A stretch of DNA of 64,000 bases from Linepithema humile (Eukaryota > Arthropoda > Insecta > Hymenoptera > Formicidae): NCBI RefSeq assembly GCF_040581485.1, contig NC_090134.1, positions 372,001 through 436,000 of the forward strand, read 5' to 3'. Made by a program: the position numbers and the translations under genes. How positions within the stretch are numbered: position 1 is the first letter of the stretch; the number at the start of each line of letters is the position of its first letter. A model generated the notes under the pieces. It did no database searches. It was not told the origin of the DNA and was given only the letters and a program-made list of their open reading frames with translations. Below are positions 60,034 through 64,000 of the stretch, piece by piece.

Positions 60034-63000
60034 TCGTTGTGCAACGCGCGTCGGCAAAAAGTCGCGAGTAAAACGGGAACCGATGGTTTTCTCTCGATTC
60101 CGAAGCATAATCGAGTAAGATTGCTACGGTCGTTTAACTGCACATCTCTGACGACGTCGGAATGCGACGCGCCATGTATGCTTGTATGTCACAAATGCTT
60201 TGGAAAATTAATGGCAGTTACTTCGATAGAAGTTCTTGAGTTTCTAGTTATTCAATTATATTATTGTATCGACTGGCGATGCATGAATGCAGCCTGAAAT
60301 TAGACAAGTAGGTAAATGCTTAGTAGAAATCCAGGATACGTCAGAGGAATATATCGGGTCGTCGCATATAAAACGTTGTGTTTTTATATTAATGATTTGC
60401 AGATAATTTCCGAGAGTTCCATCGACCAAAAATCAATAAATCACGGTTGATACGGCACCCTTTAATTTGCCTGATGAGCTCGCGCGCGGGCTCTCGGCAC
60501 GAAGAAATAATTACCGTAAGTGATCCTCGATAAAAAAAATTCGCCGCGATTCGTCATAGACCTCGGTGACCCGCGGGCCTCTTCCCGTCATCAGGGACTC
60601 TGGCAGCCGTTCGCAATTAAGCCGAAAAAAGCCGATTGATCTCGCGGGGGTCAGCAGAAGAAAGAAAGAGCGAGAGAGAGAGAGTCATCGAAGAAATCGC
60701 GCGCGCGTGTCGTGCGCATTAATGCGCCCCGTTCGTCGGTAATTATCCCCCCGTGTGGCCGTGTGAAAAGGCTGCGAGGGTCAGGAAGAGGAGGGTATTT
60801 ACTTCGGTTTGTGGCCTAAGCTCACGGTGGTGTAATCAACGAGTCTTGGATCGGCGATCGATAACCGCTAGTAGATCGTTCGACATCCACGGGATTTACG
60901 AGCGGACGTGTCGTAGTTCATAACGGTATGAAAAGAAGCGACGGCATGGATATATATGAGATATATATACACACACATACAACAAACACGCGCACGTGTA
61001 TAGATAAAAAAGAGAGTGAGATCGGTGCACAACGGAAACTGGAGAAACGTCCATGTCAGCGACAGATGTATCACGATATGGATTTCCGTCACTGCCACCG
61101 GTCGCTTCCTTCCGTTTCTTATTTCCAGTCGGTTATGTATAGGATGCTCCACGCGCTCTCTCGCTCATAGATAGATTGTAAGACTTACAAGTTACGTTAT
61201 GAAAATTAGTAATAGTTTTCATGTTAGTGCATTGATATCGCTATCTAATATAGATAAAAATTAAAAAATTTAAGCGATTTAAATTTTTCAGCTGTTTATC
61301 ATTCACAAAATTCACAAATAATGTACATCTAGTCTGAAGCTTCCTTTTTGTCAACTGCGCACACTTTACATCATTTCAAATAAATCTACTCAATCAGTCG
61401 ACAATATGTTATGTCATTTAAAAGCAATCCTAATGAATATTCATTTTTCTTAAAAATTAATATTATATTTCAAGCTTAAAAAAAAGCTTAATCTACAAAC
61501 GGATTACAGATTACTTACGGATTAGAATTTCAATGCTTATTTAATTTAATTTAATCCTCTATGGAGAGGCTTCATAATTTTTATTAAAAATTCTGAACAG
61601 GATAAACAGGATTCCATCGCCATAAATTGAATTATTTAAATTCAACCGCATTCATGTACGAGCTTTTTAGTCGAATGAACGCAGCGCGCCACGAATGAAC
61701 GTTTACGTGGAAGAAAAAAAAGAATCGGAAGAGAGAAAAAAAAGGAAAAAGAGAAAACGCAACCTTTCCGGTCTTGGACATCGGTATGCCGGAAATCTCT
61801 CGTATGCACGCTATCGGACTCGACGGACGCACCTAACTATGGTGAGAGTATGCAGTCGCACGTTTGCACCGCGCACTGTTCTCCACGTTTCTCGCCCTCC
61901 CTCCCGCCCTGTAAAACCCCCTTTACCCTCCTCTCGACCTCTGGTCTCGCACAGTTTGCGGTACCTGTGCACGCTTCGCTCGAGGACACACGTCGTAGTT
62001 CGTATGCACACACGCGCGTATACACGCCGTGTACTTCGCAAATTAGCACCTTACGCGAGCATACAAATAAGCCACCTAGCCACGTGTGTACCTACTCCAT
62101 CCGAGCTGCCTATGTGTAGCCTCTCCTCGTCCTCGCTCTTCCTCCTTTCCATTCCTCTCTCTGACGCTTTCATCCTCTCCAATCTAACGGATTCCTATCA
62201 CTCTCTAACTCTCACACGTAATGTCGTCCTTAACTCTGAGAAACGCAGGTGAAATTTTATAATAGAAAACCAGTGACAGAAATCCAGCAGATGCACATCC
62301 AGCACATCCTGCCTCCCCCTTTGATGAAGGATCTTCAATAATAAAACAAAAAGAACGAAAACACTCATTTCTAGTGCGGAATTATTATTTAGTAGATACT
62401 TTTACATATAAAATGTTTATCCAGCAGTGAGACACCACGCGTCAAGGTAGAAGAGAATCGAGGCAAGAAAGAAATCAAGACGATGGAAATGAGATTCGGC
62501 GAGATATCGTATACATTTCGCTCAAATGGCGATCGTAGCGCAACAATTTTTGTTACGTAGCAAATATCGATTGAGATCCCGGTTATGGCCAAGAATACTT
62601 TCTCACAATATCGCGCGGCACGAGTAAAGTGGCGCTTCTCGATCTTTGGCGGGTCTTCAACGGCGAGTAGCGATGAATAGAATCGACAGCGCTTAATCTC
62701 GTTAGCACGTGGTGCGCTCGGTAATGCGATCGATACGAGGAGGCCGAGTGGACGTTTTCATCACACTCGCTTGGGGGCGTGTCGGAACGAACACGCGAAC
62801 GCACAAACGTGGCCAACGAAGCGGCTCGTAAATCGATTTATGCGTATATATCGACGCCGCCGAGGTGTTCGAGCGAGAAGATCACGTCGCGCGATACGCG
62901 ATCATTAATAACGATCCGTGAGTCGACCGAAATTTTCTTTTCGACCATTTAGCCGATGACAATGACGATGATGGAAGGCTCGTTTGTTCGTCGAGCAGCG

Positions 63001-64000
63001 GTCACTCCCGTAATTTTTGGTCTTCTGATAAAAATCGGCAGTCGCCCGAAGCGCCATACGGCGTCAGATTCGAGAAATAAAAACCAGGATAGATAATAAT
63101 TCGAATTATTTTGATGGAGAACAAAACTAAAGTTGAATTTAGAAAACTCAAATTATGATATTATATAAAATATTTTTACCATGTGGAAAAAATTTCGCTG
63201 AATTAAAAAAATAAGCCAAAGTTTTATTTAAATTCACTCATCACATTTCCAGCCAGATATTCTAAAGATCATTAAACATTTTTCTGTGCAAGTTCAACCA
63301 CTGCTGGTCGATCGAACAAAATTTCACAAATGTATATTTTCCACCAAACTAATGGTCTCCTACGTTTACCGCGGACTTCAAACATCACTATTTCATTGTA
63401 AAATTATGGTTGTTTGATTTTTTCGCTCAATGTGTTACGTTCGTGAGGAAATTGGCACCTTGGAAAATAACACAAGCGAACCTCGCGACTAACAATTTTC
63501 GCGGGACAATTTTATTGTTTCTAGCGCAAGTAAGCCGCACGAGACATACTCATAATCTCGAACTCGCAGTTACAATAAGAACGGAAGTTTGCTCTGCCAA
63601 CGGAGGACGGCTTATCCGGCGTCGCATAAAAATTTATAGGCGCGATAATAGGTATGTGCGCGAGTTACGCGCGAATACGACCAGTTGGAAACTCGTTGTG
63701 ACAGCGTATGATACGTGAAAACTCGAGGTAAAATTCTATTTTTCCTTCTTGCAAGCATGATTAAGATTTATACATATGGAAAAGGAAAAATAAAGAATAC
63801 AAAATGAGAAATGACAAGTGAAAGAATCAATCTTGAATATTTGCATTCTTACAATTTTTCCTCTAATATGTATGTAAATGTGCATAAATTTATAAAGATA
63901 CGAAAATTTCAAATGCGAAAGACAGAGAAAAAAATTCTTGAAAAATACAACGCTACGATAAAAACGGTGAAATTCCTGTAAAATTAAATCCTCTTCAATA

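Larger units (their letters stand above)
55690..64000. other. Noncoding block, no gene supported
   Basis: Mostly CpG-rich DNA with AT-rich interruptions (57,790-58,140, 58,900-59,080, 61,190-61,620, 63,070-63,400, 63,720-64,000). It contains the longest open frames of the window (58,219-58,683 and 61,695-62,252). Both sit in stop-poor CpG- or pyrimidine-rich DNA and show no domain. A TATATAAG box lies at 57,459-57,466 without a matched initiator. Confidence 0.5.

Noticed and set aside
61695..62252. Longest open frame in the window (185 codons, + strand)
   Set aside because: It lies in pyrimidine- and CpG-rich DNA where stops are scarce, reads as Arg/Ser/Leu low-complexity sequence, begins with a Lys/Glu run from A/G-rich DNA, and has no domain or splice structure. 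Two other frames over the same bases are also open.
1..64000. CRISPR arrays, rRNA, bacterial-type operons, phage or plasmid genes
   Set aside because: No spaced direct repeats, no rRNA-like blocks and no adjacent long genes occur. Introns, microsatellites and poly(A) signals point to an animal nuclear genome.

Overview
The window reads as insect nuclear DNA, most likely from a hymenopteran and plausibly an ant; this is inference from style, not from a marker gene. It has short exons with GT/AG introns, poly(A) signals, many (GA)n, (CA)n and (TA)n microsatellites, short TA-flanked inverted-repeat elements, and alternating CpG-rich stretches (about 1 kb) and AT-rich stretches (about 0.3-0.5 kb). 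There are no operons, ribosome-binding sites, rRNA or tRNA genes, or CRISPR arrays. Most open frames are chance, and the window is mainly intergenic or intronic.

The best-supported locus is on the + strand at 34,765-42,197. A BED-like zinc-finger exon (34,765-34,893) and a basic linker exon (35,948-36,122) come first. Two complete but different copies of a split LITAF domain follow, in the order A1 (36,686-36,812), A2 (37,598-37,868), B1 (39,169-39,292), B2 (40,568-40,808). Each copy has a first half with CPxC ending in LLG, and a second half starting CWPFCFIPL and carrying CPxCGH. Splice phases are identical between copies. The linker exon ends in phase 1, A1 and B1 both need phase 1, both end in phase 2, and A2 and B2 both need phase 2. 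A2 has its own stop and a poly(A) signal. B2 continues in phase 0 into two further exons (41,371-41,514 and 42,012-42,197). The simplest model is one gene with two alternative LITAF endings, about 233 and 332 residues for the parts seen. Two overlapping genes is the alternative. The 5' end and start codon were not found.

A second locus is on the - strand at 23,799-22,885: two phase-matched exons giving a protein with a leader-like hydrophobic segment and a ten-cysteine C-terminal half, followed by two poly(A) signals. It looks secreted; I do not recognise the family. Weaker - strand coding candidates lie at 27,400-28,060, 32,846-33,097, 53,078-53,302, 54,001-54,291 and 54,743-54,996.

Mobile remnants are two copies of one palindromic MITE (30,610-30,778 and about 48,558-48,744), a broken mariner transposase fragment (54,397-54,600), and a possible pogo/Tigger-type terminus near 45,091. 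The blocks 1-22,840, 42,700-53,000 and 55,250-64,000 hold no gene I can support.
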